DNA of 64,000 nucleotides from positions 124,001 to 188,000 of the forward strand of contig OY781889.1 in assembly GCA_963677185.1 (NCBI GenBank). Direction: 5' to 3'. A program made the position numbers and the translations under genes. Positions 8,581-17,640 of the stretch are shown here, piece by piece; position 1 is the first letter of the stretch; each line of letters starts with the position of its first letter. The stretch is from G963677185 sp963677185 (GTDB lineage: Bacteria; Bacillota; Syntrophomonadia; Syntrophomonadales; Syntrophomonadaceae). The notes beneath the pieces were generated by a model. It worked only from the letters and a program-made list of their open reading frames with translations. It had not been told where the DNA came from and did not search any database.

Positions 8581-8970
8581 CTAATCCTTGCTTTCCATCA
8601 TTTTAATAAACAGCCTGATAATGTCGGCATCGCTGATAATACCGATCATTTCATCGCCCTCGAGAACCGGCAGCCCGGTAACATGTTTTTCGTTTATTAT
8701 TCGAGCGGCAGCGACCACATCATCATCGGGTCCGACTACGAAAACCTCCCGGCTCATTACCCATTCCACCGGGGTTTGGGGAATAATACCCGGCATCCGC
8801 AAAGATTTCTCGATATCATATTTCACGATTATCCCTGCCAGCCTGCCATTGCGGATCACGGGCAGACGCCGAATATTACGCTCTTTCATTATATTGAGAG
8901 CGTTTTCCAGGTTCTCTTTGGCGTCAATGCTGATCACGCTGCTGGTCATTACATCCTTAACCTTCATCAT
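8581..8970 (-). CDS. tandem CBS-domain protein
   Basis: 129 residues from the ATG at 8970, with GGAGGGG just upstream; an ATG directly after it is also possible. It is a single Bateman module: CBS1 begins VKDVMTSSVISI with ENALNIMKERNIRRLPVI, and CBS2 covers VEWVMSREVFVVGPDDDVVAAARIINEKHVTGLPVLEGDEMIGIISDADII. Such stand-alone pairs bind adenine nucleotides and usually sense energy charge. No effector domain is attached, so it probably acts on another protein. It precedes the nuclease-like gene with an 88-base gap. The regulatory target is unknown. Confidence 0.92.
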   Translation of the reverse strand: MMKVKDVMTSSVISIDAKENLENALNIMKERNIRRLPVIRNGRLAGIIVKYDIEKSLRMPGIIPQTPVEWVMSREVFVVGPDDDVVAAARIINEKHVTGLPVLEGDEMIGIISDADIIRLFIKMMESKD

Positions 8971-9061
8971 GTGCCCCTCCGTATCAAATATTGTATTGCT
9001 CATGATACTCAATATGATACATTATTGCCGGCCAAAACAAAACCATCCCAAGCCGGGAAAA

Positions 9062-9096
9062 GAAAAGGCCGGCCTTCGTTTGCATGAAGGCCGGCC
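9062..9096 (-). terminator. intrinsic terminator after acyl-CoA dehydrogenase
   Basis: Perfect 11-base stem GGCCGGCCTTC (9067-9077 with 9086-9096) and an eight-base loop, followed on the minus strand by TTTTCT. It lies 25 bases beyond the stop of the acyl-CoA dehydrogenase gene. Confidence 0.9.
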
Positions 9097-9120
9097 CAAT
9101 AAACAAAATTTCAAGGCGAT

Positions 9121-10962
9121 TTAGTAATCAAATGCTGCTATCGGCACATCCAGTGCGGAGCTGTCGCCATCGGCAACTATTTCGGCTACCGACCAAACGT
9201 TTGGAACCACATTGCGCACATAGTAACGGGCTGCCGCCACTTTGCCGACATAGAAATTGTAATCAAAGTGATCCGCTCCCAGTTCCCTGGCTTTTTTATC
9301 AGCCAGCAGGGCCTGGTCGAGGATCAGGCGGCCGCAGTAAAGCTGCGAAGTGGCGGTCAGGATGCGCCTTGAATACAGCGGCATCATTCCGAACTGTTTG
9401 CCGGCGAAATATCCGCCGATGGCTTTCTGAATCTGTCCATAAGCATCAAGCGCCTTGCCCAGCACGGCAAATTCCTTATCAAATCCTTCAGCAGCCTTAT
9501 TGGCTTCGTAGAAGTCTTTCATTTCCTGAATAAATCCTGCAAAGGCGGCGCCCTTCTTCATAGTCCACTTGCGTCCCAGCAGGTCCATGGATTGAATAAA
9601 GTTAGTGCCTTCCCAGATGGAATAGATTTTAATATCGCGGGCCAGTTTGGCAACCGGGTATTCTTCGCAGTAACCATAGCCTCCATATGCCTGGATAGCT
9701 TCACCGAGCAGCCACCAGCCTTCATCTGAAGGATAGGCTTTGCACAGCGGAGTGGTGATTTCTATGAGGTCGGAAGCGGCTTTTCTTACTTCCGGATCTG
9801 GATCGTGTTCACGCATGTCCATAGCCATGTATGTCTTGTACATCATAGCTCTCATGGCTTCTACATGAGCCTTGCCCATCAGCAAAGTACGCTTAATATC
9901 TTCATGATTGATGATAGAGACGCGGCCGGCTTTGGGATTGGTCATTGCGCGCCCCTGCACCCGGTCCTTGGTGTAGTCGCGGGCGTTGTAGAATCCATTG
10001 GCGATGCAAGCCAGTGCGGAATGGCCGGTTTCCATGCGGGCTCCGTTCATCATCTGGAACATTTGGGCCATGCCCTGTCCAACGCCGTCGTTATCCAGGG
10101 GATTGGTGCCCAGCAGAAAACCGCGGCAGTTGTCATTTTCGCCAAATGACAGGGCGGCAGTGGCTGAACCGGCTTGACCCATTTTGTGTTCGCAACCGGT
10201 GGTGGTTACATCATTCCACTCTCCCAGGCTGCCGTCTTCATTTACCCAGTATTTGGGCACTACGAAAAGCGAAATGCCCTTGGTTCCCTCTTTAGCGCCT
10301 TCCACACGGGCCAGGTACAGGTGGATGATATTATCAGTAAAATCGTTGTCTCCACCGGTTATAAATATTTTATTTCCCTTGATTTTGAAAACGCGAGGAT
10401 CGTCGGTAGGATAGGCCTTTGAAAGGATGTCGCCGACATCGGATCCGGCTGTTGGTTCAGTAAGGCACATGGTTCCAGCCCAGGTTCCGTCCATCATGCT
10501 GGGCAGAAACATTTCCTTTAGCTTATCGTCGCCAAAGCTCTGAATAAGTCCAGCCGAACCGCTGGTCAAAATAATATAGGGCGCGAAAACGGGATTGGCG
10601 GCTGCAAACATTTCCCAGACCACGGAGTGCAAAATGTGAGGCAATACCATTGCGTCTTCGGAATGATCGATATTACTGGTGCCCCATCCTTCGGCCTGCA
10701 GCTTTTTGAAGAGCGGTCCCCAGGTTGGCGGCAGAGTTACCTTGCCGTTTTCGAACTTGACATGATTTACCTCGCCGTCGTCACTGGTCGGTTCGATTAC
10801 TTCTTTGGACATTTTAAGTATGGGCATAAGAACCGATTTGATATCATCTTTAGAATAATAGTCGGCAAAATTAGGATAATTGAATACCGTTTCGCTGGGA
10901 AGCCATTCCTGCAGGATAAATTCAAAATCCCTGATATTTTGGTACGCAAAATTTGAAGCCAT
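9121..10962 (-). CDS. acyl-CoA dehydrogenase, long (about 610 aa) form
   Basis: 613 residues from the ATG at 10962 after GAGGAGGG; a start five codons earlier has no site. It has the FAD-dependent acyl-CoA dehydrogenase fold: middle domain AGTMCLTEPTAGSDVG, then FKIKGNKIFITGGD, and the C-terminal YGGYGYCEEYPVAKLARDIK region with SIWEGTNFIQ. The extra N- and C-terminal parts make this the roughly 600-residue subclass (like DmdC and long FadE proteins), not the 380-residue short-chain form. It oxidises an acyl-CoA to the 2-enoyl-CoA, passing electrons to ETF. It is transcribed alone with its own terminator. In a syntroph it would serve beta-oxidation, but chain-length specificity cannot be read. 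Confidence 0.94.
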   Translation of the reverse strand: MASNFAYQNIRDFEFILQEWLPSETVFNYPNFADYYSKDDIKSVLMPILKMSKEVIEPTSDDGEVNHVKFENGKVTLPPTWGPLFKKLQAEGWGTSNIDHSEDAMVLPHILHSVVWEMFAAANPVFAPYIILTSGSAGLIQSFGDDKLKEMFLPSMMDGTWAGTMCLTEPTAGSDVGDILSKAYPTDDPRVFKIKGNKIFITGGDNDFTDNIIHLYLARVEGAKEGTKGISLFVVPKYWVNEDGSLGEWNDVTTTGCEHKMGQAGSATAALSFGENDNCRGFLLGTNPLDNDGVGQGMAQMFQMMNGARMETGHSALACIANGFYNARDYTKDRVQGRAMTNPKAGRVSIINHEDIKRTLLMGKAHVEAMRAMMYKTYMAMDMREHDPDPEVRKAASDLIEITTPLCKAYPSDEGWWLLGEAIQAYGGYGYCEEYPVAKLARDIKIYSIWEGTNFIQSMDLLGRKWTMKKGAAFAGFIQEMKDFYEANKAAEGFDKEFAVLGKALDAYGQIQKAIGGYFAGKQFGMMPLYSRRILTATSQLYCGRLILDQALLADKKARELGADHFDYNFYVGKVAAARYYVRNVVPNVWSVAEIVADGDSSALDVPIAAFDY

Positions 10963-11015
10963 AAATACCCTCCTCATATATTTTATCTTAATAGTATTTT
11001 AACATATTACTTTGT

Positions 11016-11053
11016 TTTAGACTAAAGGTATAGCCAATTTTACAAAGACTAAA
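11016..11053 (-). promoter_or_regulatory. possible operator sites upstream of acyl-CoA dehydrogenase
   Basis: Bases 11016-11026 form the palindrome TTTAG-x-CTAAA, and a second half-match (GACTAAA) lies at 11047-11053, about 27 bases away, 54-90 bases upstream of the start codon. The region is AT-rich, so chance is possible. No regulator is identified. Confidence 0.25.
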
Positions 11054-11120
11054 TATTCAGAATAGTTGTATTTTTCAGGAACCGGATACCCGGCTGTACC
11101 ACTGGAAAATATTGATATGC

Positions 11121-11163
11121 AAAAGCGGCCTGAGGATTTGTTTTAACAAACTCCTCAAGCCGC
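11121..11163 (-). terminator. intrinsic terminator after GAF-PAS-GGDEF gene
   Basis: On the minus strand GCGGCTTGAGGA pairs with TCCTCAGGCCGC, with further pairing of TTTGTT and AACAAA, and then TTTTGC. It lies 41 bases past the stop of the diguanylate cyclase gene. Confidence 0.85.
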
Positions 11164-11203
11164 ATTAGTGTGCTTTATATTTTGTCCGGGGCGATATCTG
11201 CTA

Positions 11204-13048
11204 TTAGCTGCCCTTGCCATCCATCTTTCCGATGAATTGATTGAACTGGCTGGTAAAGCGAGCGTAATTGCCAACCTTGTTCTCATACATGCTTTCATCT
11301 GCCTTGTTTAATGCTTCTTTCATGGAGCCAGAATCAGAGTGACGCACTGCGCATCCTTTGGACAGGCTTATGAACACCCGGGGCATTGCCTGGTTATATG
11401 CCTCCACTGCATTTTCCAGGCGTTTTAACGATGCCAGAACCCCTTTCCAATCAGCACCGGGCAGGAGGATACAGAATTCGTCTCCGCCGATTCTGGAGCT
11501 AATATCGCAGTCCCGGAAGCACTCCCTGATAATGCCCGCGGTATGCCTTAATAGTTCATCTCCAGCCTGGTGCCCGAAATAATCATTGGTCAGCTTGAGT
11601 CCATCGACATCGCAAATGATTATTCCTATGGGATCAATACTGCCTGACTCCATGCGGATGACCTCTTCCTCGAAATAGTTGCGATTGTATAAGCCGGTCA
11701 AGCTATCGTGCATGGACACGTATTTTAGCTTTTCTTCCTTTTTCTTGCGTTCGGTTATATCCCGGGCTATGGCCTGGATCAGCTTGAGGTCTTGAATTCC
11801 ATTGAAACGGCTGGTGCTGATCTCCATCTCAATTCGGCTGCCGTCTTTGGCAATTACTGACACTTCGGATCTTACGGGTTCGTCATGCAAGCCGCGGGCA
11901 ACCAGCTTTGCCTTTATGCCGTCCCGGTCTTCAGGAATCACGAAATCGAAAACACTGCGATTCTTGACCTCTTCTTCGGAATATCCCAGCATATCCAGTG
12001 TAGTCCGGTTGTAGGCCACTATGCGGCCGGTTTCTTCGTACAATATTATGCCGTCGGTGGCCTGTTCGAATATGTGGCGGTATAGTTCCTCTTTTAGCGA
12101 CGCTTCGTCCTCTTTTACCTGCTTTCCGGGCAGCTCCCGGCAAAGAGCAAACAGCATCTCCCTGTTCCTGCTCGAAAATTTGGCCATGGTTGACTCAACT
12201 GAAATTAAATCTCCCCGGGTATTGTGAATGGGAAACTGGTTTTGGGCCTGCCCCTTGAGTATATAGTCTTCAATGACCTTGTGAGCCCTTGCCTGGTGCT
12301 CGGGCTGGAACAGGTCCTGCAGCTTCTGCCGGGTAAGATTGTCCCTGGTCATGCCCAGGGTTTGAAATGCAGCCATGTTGGCATTGAGAATATTGCCCTG
12401 GTAATCCATGGTAAATACCATGTCGGATACGGCATTCAGCAAACTATAGCAGCTCTGTTCGTTTTCCAGAGCCCGTTCCAGTTTTTTGGACCGGTTAACC
12501 ATAATGCCGCTTTCTTCGGCCAGGCTTCTTAAGGCTTGAACTTCGCTTTCAACAAATGTGTTTTTACCGTCTGAAAGAAACTGAATGAGGCCAACCGGCC
12601 TGGATTTATAAAACATCGGCAGGGTTATTGAGGTAATAAAAGGACTGAAATAAAGCTCACTGGAAGCAAAAGGCCGCTGATGCCTGGCCACCAGAATCTG
12701 CTGTTCATCAATCAAGTGACGGTGAAAATCATTGTCAGTGCATAGCTGATCGCTTATTTCGGCAAAAAAGTCAGGGTAGTTGTGACGGCATGACAGAATG
12801 GCCTTGTTCTGATCAATACCGAAAATATATATAGCGCCTCCTTCAAAGGAGAAGCTCTTCATAGCATGGTTTAAAATTAAGGCCAGCATCTCCGGCAGGC
12901 TTTCAGCGTGATTGGCCAGGCGAATTATCCGGCTTACCAGTTGCTCGTTCATGGCGGCCTGGCTGACTGCATTCACCGGTGTGTCCTCATTTATTGATGT
13001 ATTTAGTACCGACATGCCGTCCCATTTTGGAAGCAGTTTTGAATTCAT
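11204..13048 (-). CDS. GAF-PAS-PAS-GGDEF diguanylate cyclase
   Basis: 614 residues from the ATG at 13048; a TTG two codons upstream is possible. Order: GAF domain about 35-190, PAS about 200-310, PAS/PAC about 325-435 (LYRHIFEQATDGIILYEETGRIVAYN), then GGDEF about 445-605. The active site is intact (SRIGGDEFCILLP). Five residues before it stands RDCD, a canonical RxxD inhibitory site, so product feedback is likely. No membrane segment is seen, so it is a cytoplasmic sensor making cyclic di-GMP from two GTP. It is the last gene of a signalling cluster whose other members are a receiver, a degenerate kinase, an HDOD protein and a GGDEF-HD-GYP protein. Confidence 0.93.
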   Translation of the reverse strand: MNSKLLPKWDGMSVLNTSINEDTPVNAVSQAAMNEQLVSRIIRLANHAESLPEMLALILNHAMKSFSFEGGAIYIFGIDQNKAILSCRHNYPDFFAEISDQLCTDNDFHRHLIDEQQILVARHQRPFASSELYFSPFITSITLPMFYKSRPVGLIQFLSDGKNTFVESEVQALRSLAEESGIMVNRSKKLERALENEQSCYSLLNAVSDMVFTMDYQGNILNANMAAFQTLGMTRDNLTRQKLQDLFQPEHQARAHKVIEDYILKGQAQNQFPIHNTRGDLISVESTMAKFSSRNREMLFALCRELPGKQVKEDEASLKEELYRHIFEQATDGIILYEETGRIVAYNRTTLDMLGYSEEEVKNRSVFDFVIPEDRDGIKAKLVARGLHDEPVRSEVSVIAKDGSRIEMEISTSRFNGIQDLKLIQAIARDITERKKKEEKLKYVSMHDSLTGLYNRNYFEEEVIRMESGSIDPIGIIICDVDGLKLTNDYFGHQAGDELLRHTAGIIRECFRDCDISSRIGGDEFCILLPGADWKGVLASLKRLENAVEAYNQAMPRVFISLSKGCAVRHSDSGSMKEALNKADESMYENKVGNYARFTSQFNQFIGKMDGKGS

Positions 13049-13094
13049 CTTCAATATCAGCTCATCCCTACATTAAAATAGCGGCACTAAAGCC

Positions 13095-13478
13095 TTATTG
13101 ACCAATGAGTCTGTTAATACTCTCAATCAGATCAGCGTCCACAAAGGGTTTCTCCAAAACCTGGCTTGCCCCCACTGTATCGGCCTTTTTGAGAACATCC
13201 ATGTTTTTGTACATTCCGCCTCCTGAAATGGCGATGCTTTTCAAATCCGGGCAGGTCTCGCGAAGCTCCATTATAAGCTCCAGCCCTCCCAGACCAGGCA
13301 TGTATATGTCAGTAATCAGCAGGTCAAAATCCCCGGGGTTAAATTTAAGAGCTGCATATCCATCCTCAGCTATCTTAACTTCATAACCTGCCTTGCGCAG
13401 CGATTTGCCGAGCTGCATGCACAGGTCTTCGTCGTCCTCTACGAGCAGAATACGTTTCACGCGATCCCTACTCTCCAT
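13095..13478 (-). CDS. stand-alone response-regulator receiver protein
   Basis: 127 residues, a single CheY-like receiver with no output domain. Acidic pocket VEDDED near residue 15, phospho-acceptor Asp in DLLITDIYMPGLGG, Thr/Ser switch in IAISGGG, and conserved Lys in VLEKPF. The ATG at 13478 is used; a GTG six codons downstream preceded by AGTAGGG is an alternative. It lies between the GGDEF gene and the degenerate histidine kinase gene (a 360-base gap upstream). It may pass a phosphoryl signal to, or allosterically control, a neighbouring protein. Which kinase phosphorylates it is uncertain because the adjacent kinase lacks ATP-binding glycine boxes. Confidence 0.9.
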   Translation of the reverse strand: MESRDRVKRILLVEDDEDLCMQLGKSLRKAGYEVKIAEDGYAALKFNPGDFDLLITDIYMPGLGGLELIMELRETCPDLKSIAISGGGMYKNMDVLKKADTVGASQVLEKPFVDADLIESINRLIGQ

Positions 13479-13837
13479 ATGCTGCTGAATCCATTGTTCA
13501 GGATAATATATGAGGTCGTGTCCTCAATTACTCCTGAATTGCCTGGCAGAGAAACAGTGTTTGCAATGCTGGTATGTTTCCGGGACTCAAGTCACGCCAA
13601 TCTTAATAATTGCGTAAAATATTAGAATATTTTCTTCATAGTCACGACATTATCAGATATTATGGAATATATTTACTACGAATATTATCATATTTGTTAA
13701 AACATAACACATTTTGAGGCGCGAAATTTTCAGATATTTGACAGTACATTTCTTACTTAGCTGGAATAATATAACGATTAAGTAAAAAACATAGGACCTG
13801 GAAATGTCCTGACAGCTTCATTGCGGACCTGCCCCGG
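13479..13837. other. 359-base AT-rich intergenic region
   Basis: Lies between the receiver gene and the degenerate kinase gene, both on the minus strand. 13600-13790 is strongly AT-rich and probably holds the receiver promoter, although I see no convincing -35/-10 pair. A short terminator-like hairpin is at 13784-13810. No coding frame is convincing. Confidence 0.6.
13784..13810 (-). terminator. possible weak terminator after degenerate kinase gene
   Basis: On the minus strand AGGAC, a loop, GTCCT, then ATGTTTTTTAC. The stem is only five or six bases, but the T-run is good and it lies 27 bases past the kinase stop. Confidence 0.45.
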
Positions 13838-14728
13838 TCATGCAACCGGGCAAACCACCGGATAGCTGATAAATATACTATGCTCATCTACTCCTTTAAC
13901 TGCGTTGTATTTCTCATTTCCGCCCGCACTCAGCATAACGCTGGCACAAATATTATCCCATTCCCAGCCGCTCATTTCTTTTAATTCCATTGATATGCGC
14001 AGCTGGCTGTCATCACCCGAAGCCGTGGATATATGCACGCTTATGCTGCCTGGTTGCTTGTCTGCAGCCGTGGTGCAGAGCGCATTACTGAACAGGATTA
14101 GTGATTCTTCAATGTTCTGCCTGGCGGCCCATACAATAACCGGCTGCTGGTCCAGGCCGTATAGAAGCCTGATGCCGTGAGCCATGATGCGGCTTGCCAT
14201 CAGCTTGAGAACCTTTCCGACCACGTCATTTAAATCGATGCTGGCCAGGGCCGGGCACTCATCCCGATAAATAAACTGGCCGGAATAATTAAGAAGCTCG
14301 TCAATACGCTGACAGCGTTTTAAAATGTTGGCCATGTCCTCCAGCAAATCGTCTGTATCTGCCTTTATGCCTCGTTCTTTCCAATATTCTGCCTCGCTGC
14401 TGGCCATGGTTATAGCACTAAGAGCCTGCCTGATTTCGTGAGCCATACCGGTCATTACTGATTCCAGGACCTGCAGTCGTTGTGCCGGCTGCAGCCTGGA
14501 TTCGCGCGAAATTCCGTTCGTTGCATTCCTTCCCGAGCTCTGCGTAATTAAGTGCGCATCCCCGTTCCAGTTCCGGGCGAGCCGTTCTTCCTTGCCTGGT
14601 TCGGCTGCGGTATGCCGGCTATGCAGAACAAGCTCATCGCAAGACCTTTGCGAACTGTCCAGCTGTATTCGAGGTGATTTTATCTCTTCTTTGAGGATCT
14701 TGATAATTTCATTAGTTTCTGCAGGCAC
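13838..14728 (-). CDS. degenerate histidine-kinase-like protein
   Basis: 296 residues. A HisKA dimerisation helix is visible, with phospho-acceptor H97 in VMTGMAHEIRQALSAI. After about 60 residues there is an N-box-like NIEESLILFSNALCTTA, but the DxGxG and GxGLG glycine boxes of the ATPase domain are missing; the expected position reads SGWEWDNICASVMLSAGG. It probably cannot bind ATP normally and may act as a phosphotransfer or scaffold protein. No membrane segment or sensor domain is seen; residues 1-80 are low in structure. It lies 27 bases after the HDOD gene on the same strand, followed by the receiver gene. Confidence 0.72.
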   Translation of the reverse strand: MPAETNEIIKILKEEIKSPRIQLDSSQRSCDELVLHSRHTAAEPGKEERLARNWNGDAHLITQSSGRNATNGISRESRLQPAQRLQVLESVMTGMAHEIRQALSAITMASSEAEYWKERGIKADTDDLLEDMANILKRCQRIDELLNYSGQFIYRDECPALASIDLNDVVGKVLKLMASRIMAHGIRLLYGLDQQPVIVWAARQNIEESLILFSNALCTTAADKQPGSISVHISTASGDDSQLRISMELKEMSGWEWDNICASVMLSAGGNEKYNAVKGVDEHSIFISYPVVCPVA

Positions 14729-14755
14729 TATCTGCCTCCCTATTCCGTCATGTGG

Positions 14756-15946
14756 TTATGCTCCAATCGATAGCCACTGTTCCAATTTATCTGCAAGACC
14801 CATTTCTTCGAGATATTCCATGTCAATTTGCGGTATTTGCGAAGAATCGCTTCTTGTCCGCATATTAATGACATAATCGGCTACGTGCACTGCGGTCAAC
14901 TCATTAAATCCTTCATGCCGAGTTGAACGGCCCGGCAAATGGTGGTGCATTACTACATCGACCACTTCCCTGTCCAGCCCCCATATTCCCAGGAGGTACG
15001 CGCCGGTTTCCGCATGGCTGCAACTGTATAGTTCCATTTCTGCTGCCAGCTCGTTTTCGTATCCTTCGCGGCGCTGCTTAACCAGGGCCTCGCGGTATTC
15101 CGGCAATTTGAACAGAATTAACTGCCCCAGGTCATGAAGCATACCCGACAACATTATTGTCTCCAGGCCCTCCTTGCTCAACTGTTCTCTTGCAGCGATT
15201 TCCCTGGCCAGCCCGGCAACTTTAACGCTATGCTCCCACACTTTTTCCGCGTGGCGCTTGGGCACCGGACCGCCTTCAAAAACACTGAAAAGCTGCATGG
15301 ACATGAGCATGTTTTTAATGGTTGATATCCCCAGCAAACTGACTGCCTGCTCTATTTTTGTTACCCGGTTGGGCAGGCTGAAAAAGGCTGAATTAACCAG
15401 CTGTAAAACCCTTGCGGTCATAGCCATGTCCTGCTGGATCAAGCTGGAGATTCGCTTCAGGCTTGGCTCACTGGACTGCAGTTCCTTTATGATCGCTATA
15501 TAGGCGTCGGGAAGGGCTTGCAGGCTCAGTAGTCCACCCAGTTCACTTTCCAACCGTATATTAGCCAGGAGGTTTTGAAGATAGGTTATGTAGTCTACTA
15601 TTTCGATAATACGGTCAACCCCTACGGCTTCAGCCAGGTACTGATGGGTGAACTTAAAAGATTCCGCCGCATTTTTCTCCTGAAAGCGGCTTGCTATACC
15701 GATTCTCACGGTGTGGGGGCTGTTAACAACGATTCCCTCCCAGAAGCTGTCGCTGGCCGCGTGGGGCACACTGCTCCGGGCAATTATTAGATCTACCGTA
15801 CGATCACTGAACATCTGCCTGGCGGCTTCGACTTCAGTCAAATGGCAAAGATCCCAGGCATGTCCAGACCTGGATAGTATCTTGTTAAGCTCCTGAGCTG
15901 TATCGAGCTCATTGTCCAGGAGTATTACGGTCCTTAACAACTGCAT
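14756..15946 (-). CDS. pseudo-receiver plus HDOD domain signalling protein
   Basis: 396 residues. Residues 1-120 look like a receiver-type domain (RTVILLDNELDTAQEL...VDLIIARS), with Ala-Arg in place of the phospho-acceptor region, so it is likely not phosphorylated. Residues 140-350 are an HDOD domain: SLQALPDAYIAIIKEL, MTARVLQLVNSAFFSLPNRVTKIEQAVSLLG and SGMLHDLGQLILFKLPEY. HDOD proteins act in signalling scaffolds that control motility, stress or c-di-GMP output. An HD pair and later histidines (MHHHLPG) remain, so weak metal binding is possible. It stands between the GGDEF-HD-GYP protein and the kinase-like protein, in probable co-transcription with the latter. Confidence 0.85.
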   Translation of the reverse strand: MQLLRTVILLDNELDTAQELNKILSRSGHAWDLCHLTEVEAARQMFSDRTVDLIIARSSVPHAASDSFWEGIVVNSPHTVRIGIASRFQEKNAAESFKFTHQYLAEAVGVDRIIEIVDYITYLQNLLANIRLESELGGLLSLQALPDAYIAIIKELQSSEPSLKRISSLIQQDMAMTARVLQLVNSAFFSLPNRVTKIEQAVSLLGISTIKNMLMSMQLFSVFEGGPVPKRHAEKVWEHSVKVAGLAREIAAREQLSKEGLETIMLSGMLHDLGQLILFKLPEYREALVKQRREGYENELAAEMELYSCSHAETGAYLLGIWGLDREVVDVVMHHHLPGRSTRHEGFNELTAVHVADYVINMRTRSDSSQIPQIDMEYLEEMGLADKLEQWLSIGA

Positions 15947-16014
15947 CCCTCCACTTATGAATATTTATCAAGCTGAAATCTGCAAATATTGCGTTGCTGC
16001 GGATAGTTTGAGTA

Positions 16015-17640
16015 TTATGCGCCTAAAAGATGCTGCGGGCTGGACATTAGATGACAGAATACATCAACCAGTGCTGGATCGAATTGGGTGCCGGCGCATC
16101 GCTGCAATTCAGCTATCGCCTGTTCGGCCGGCAAAGCGCGGCGGTACGGCCGGTCATTGGTCATGGCATCATAGGCGTCTGCAATAGCCAAAATCCTGCA
16201 TTCCATGGGTATTTCTCCGCCTTTTATACCTAACGGATACCCATTGCCATTCCACCATTCGTGGTGCAAAAGAATTCCTTCGCTTATGTGTATCAGCTCG
16301 GCGGCTGCCTGAGCTATTTTAAAGCCGATTTCCGAATGTCTGCGCATCTCCTGGATTTCTTCCATCTCCAGACGGCCTTCCTTGAAAAGAATGCGGTCGG
16401 GAATTCCCACCTTGCCTATATCATGAAATCTTGCCAGCAGTACGAGATCGTCCACGGCGCGGTCAGGAAGGCCGAGCTCTCTAGCCATTACCGTGACTGT
16501 CGATTGCAGGCGATCGGTATGCCCTTCAGTTATAAAATCACGAGCTCCCAGCGTGCTTACGAGGGTGCTGACAATCGAGCTCCGTACGCTCCTTGCACTG
16601 TGCAGCTTGCGGTTTTGCATATAATTGTCTGCTTCTCTGAACAGGTCTGCGTAGGTGCAGCTTCCTTCAGCAATGCTGGAATATCCTATCGAAACGCTAA
16701 TGGGCAGGGCGCCCGGCTCATTATTATAGCTTTTCACCCGTCTTTTGACCTGCCTGACAATCTCAGCCGGCGGTTCAACCGTCGCGTTGTTGATAATCAA
16801 AGCGAATTCGTCTCCTCCCACCCGGGCAAGCAGGTTGTCCCGGTGACAGCATTCCGCTATGATTCCGGCCATGGTCACCAGCATGCGGTCACCGTGTTCA
16901 TGCCCCAGAGAATCATTGACCAGCTTCAGACCGTCTATGTCGAAGAGCACCAGTGAAGCGTCCAGAACCTGGTCATGCTCCAGCCGGCCTAGCTCCTGTT
17001 CAAAAAAGTTGCGGTTATATAAGCCGGTAAGCGCATCATGCTGATTCATATAGCGCAATTCTTTTTCTTTCTGCTGCAATTCGAGGAATTGATGGCGAAG
17101 CTCTTCTTCGGCCGAAATAAGCTGTTCATAAGCGGCTTCAAGCTCCATCCTGGAATGAACCAGCTCCCGTTCCGTACGTTTGAGTTCCGTAATATCGATA
17201 AGTGATGCAATGCTGTCCTTGGTGCCCGGAATCATGGCAATGTTGAGCAGCACTTCCTGGACAGTGCCGTCCTTGCATTTAATCTTGAATTCATAGCTGC
17301 TGGGGGCCTTGCTTTCATCCTGGCGGCGGATGCGATGATAACGCAGCATCCTTTCTACGTCATCATCGACGACGATGGCGGTCCAGGAAAGCTTGCCATC
17401 CACTTCTTCCTTGCTGTAACCGCTTAAGCCCTCAAATCTCCGATTAACCATGCCTATAGTGGTGTCCTCTTTGAGAATCATAATGGCCGTTCCGGTGCTT
17501 TCGAATACGGTTTTATACGCATTTTGAATTTGATGCTGTTCTGAACGCCAGTTTTTTACGGCCAGACGTTCTTCTACTGTTGTGTCAAGCTTCTCAAGCA
17601 TTTTCATCATATTCTGAAAAGACATTGAGTTGTTCAGCAT
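16015..17640 (-). CDS. PAS-GGDEF-HD-GYP bifunctional cyclic-di-GMP protein
   Basis: 541 residues from the ATG at 17640, eight bases after AGGTGG. A PAS/PAC sensor (about 35-155) is followed by a coiled coil, GGDEF about 195-350 with intact LARVGGDEFALII, and an HD-GYP phosphodiesterase about 365-535 with FHDIGKVGIPD, LLHHEWWNGNGYP and ADAYDAMTNDRPYR. No RxxD inhibitory site precedes the GGDEF motif (HRDN stands there), unlike the other cyclase at 11204. Both synthesis and hydrolysis of c-di-GMP are therefore possible, with PAS input choosing the balance. It is cytoplasmic and is first in the signalling cluster. Confidence 0.93.
   Translation of the reverse strand: MLNNSMSFQNMMKMLEKLDTTVEERLAVKNWRSEQHQIQNAYKTVFESTGTAIMILKEDTTIGMVNRRFEGLSGYSKEEVDGKLSWTAIVVDDDVERMLRYHRIRRQDESKAPSSYEFKIKCKDGTVQEVLLNIAMIPGTKDSIASLIDITELKRTERELVHSRMELEAAYEQLISAEEELRHQFLELQQKEKELRYMNQHDALTGLYNRNFFEQELGRLEHDQVLDASLVLFDIDGLKLVNDSLGHEHGDRMLVTMAGIIAECCHRDNLLARVGGDEFALIINNATVEPPAEIVRQVKRRVKSYNNEPGALPISVSIGYSSIAEGSCTYADLFREADNYMQNRKLHSARSVRSSIVSTLVSTLGARDFITEGHTDRLQSTVTVMARELGLPDRAVDDLVLLARFHDIGKVGIPDRILFKEGRLEMEEIQEMRRHSEIGFKIAQAAAELIHISEGILLHHEWWNGNGYPLGIKGGEIPMECRILAIADAYDAMTNDRPYRRALPAEQAIAELQRCAGTQFDPALVDVFCHLMSSPQHLLGA

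Noticed and set aside
13846..13862. GGGCAAACCACCGG resembling the entry of a GEMM cyclic-di-GMP riboswitch
   Set aside because: It lies inside the end of the kinase-like gene on the wrong strand, and no GACGCAAAGCC partner segment follows.
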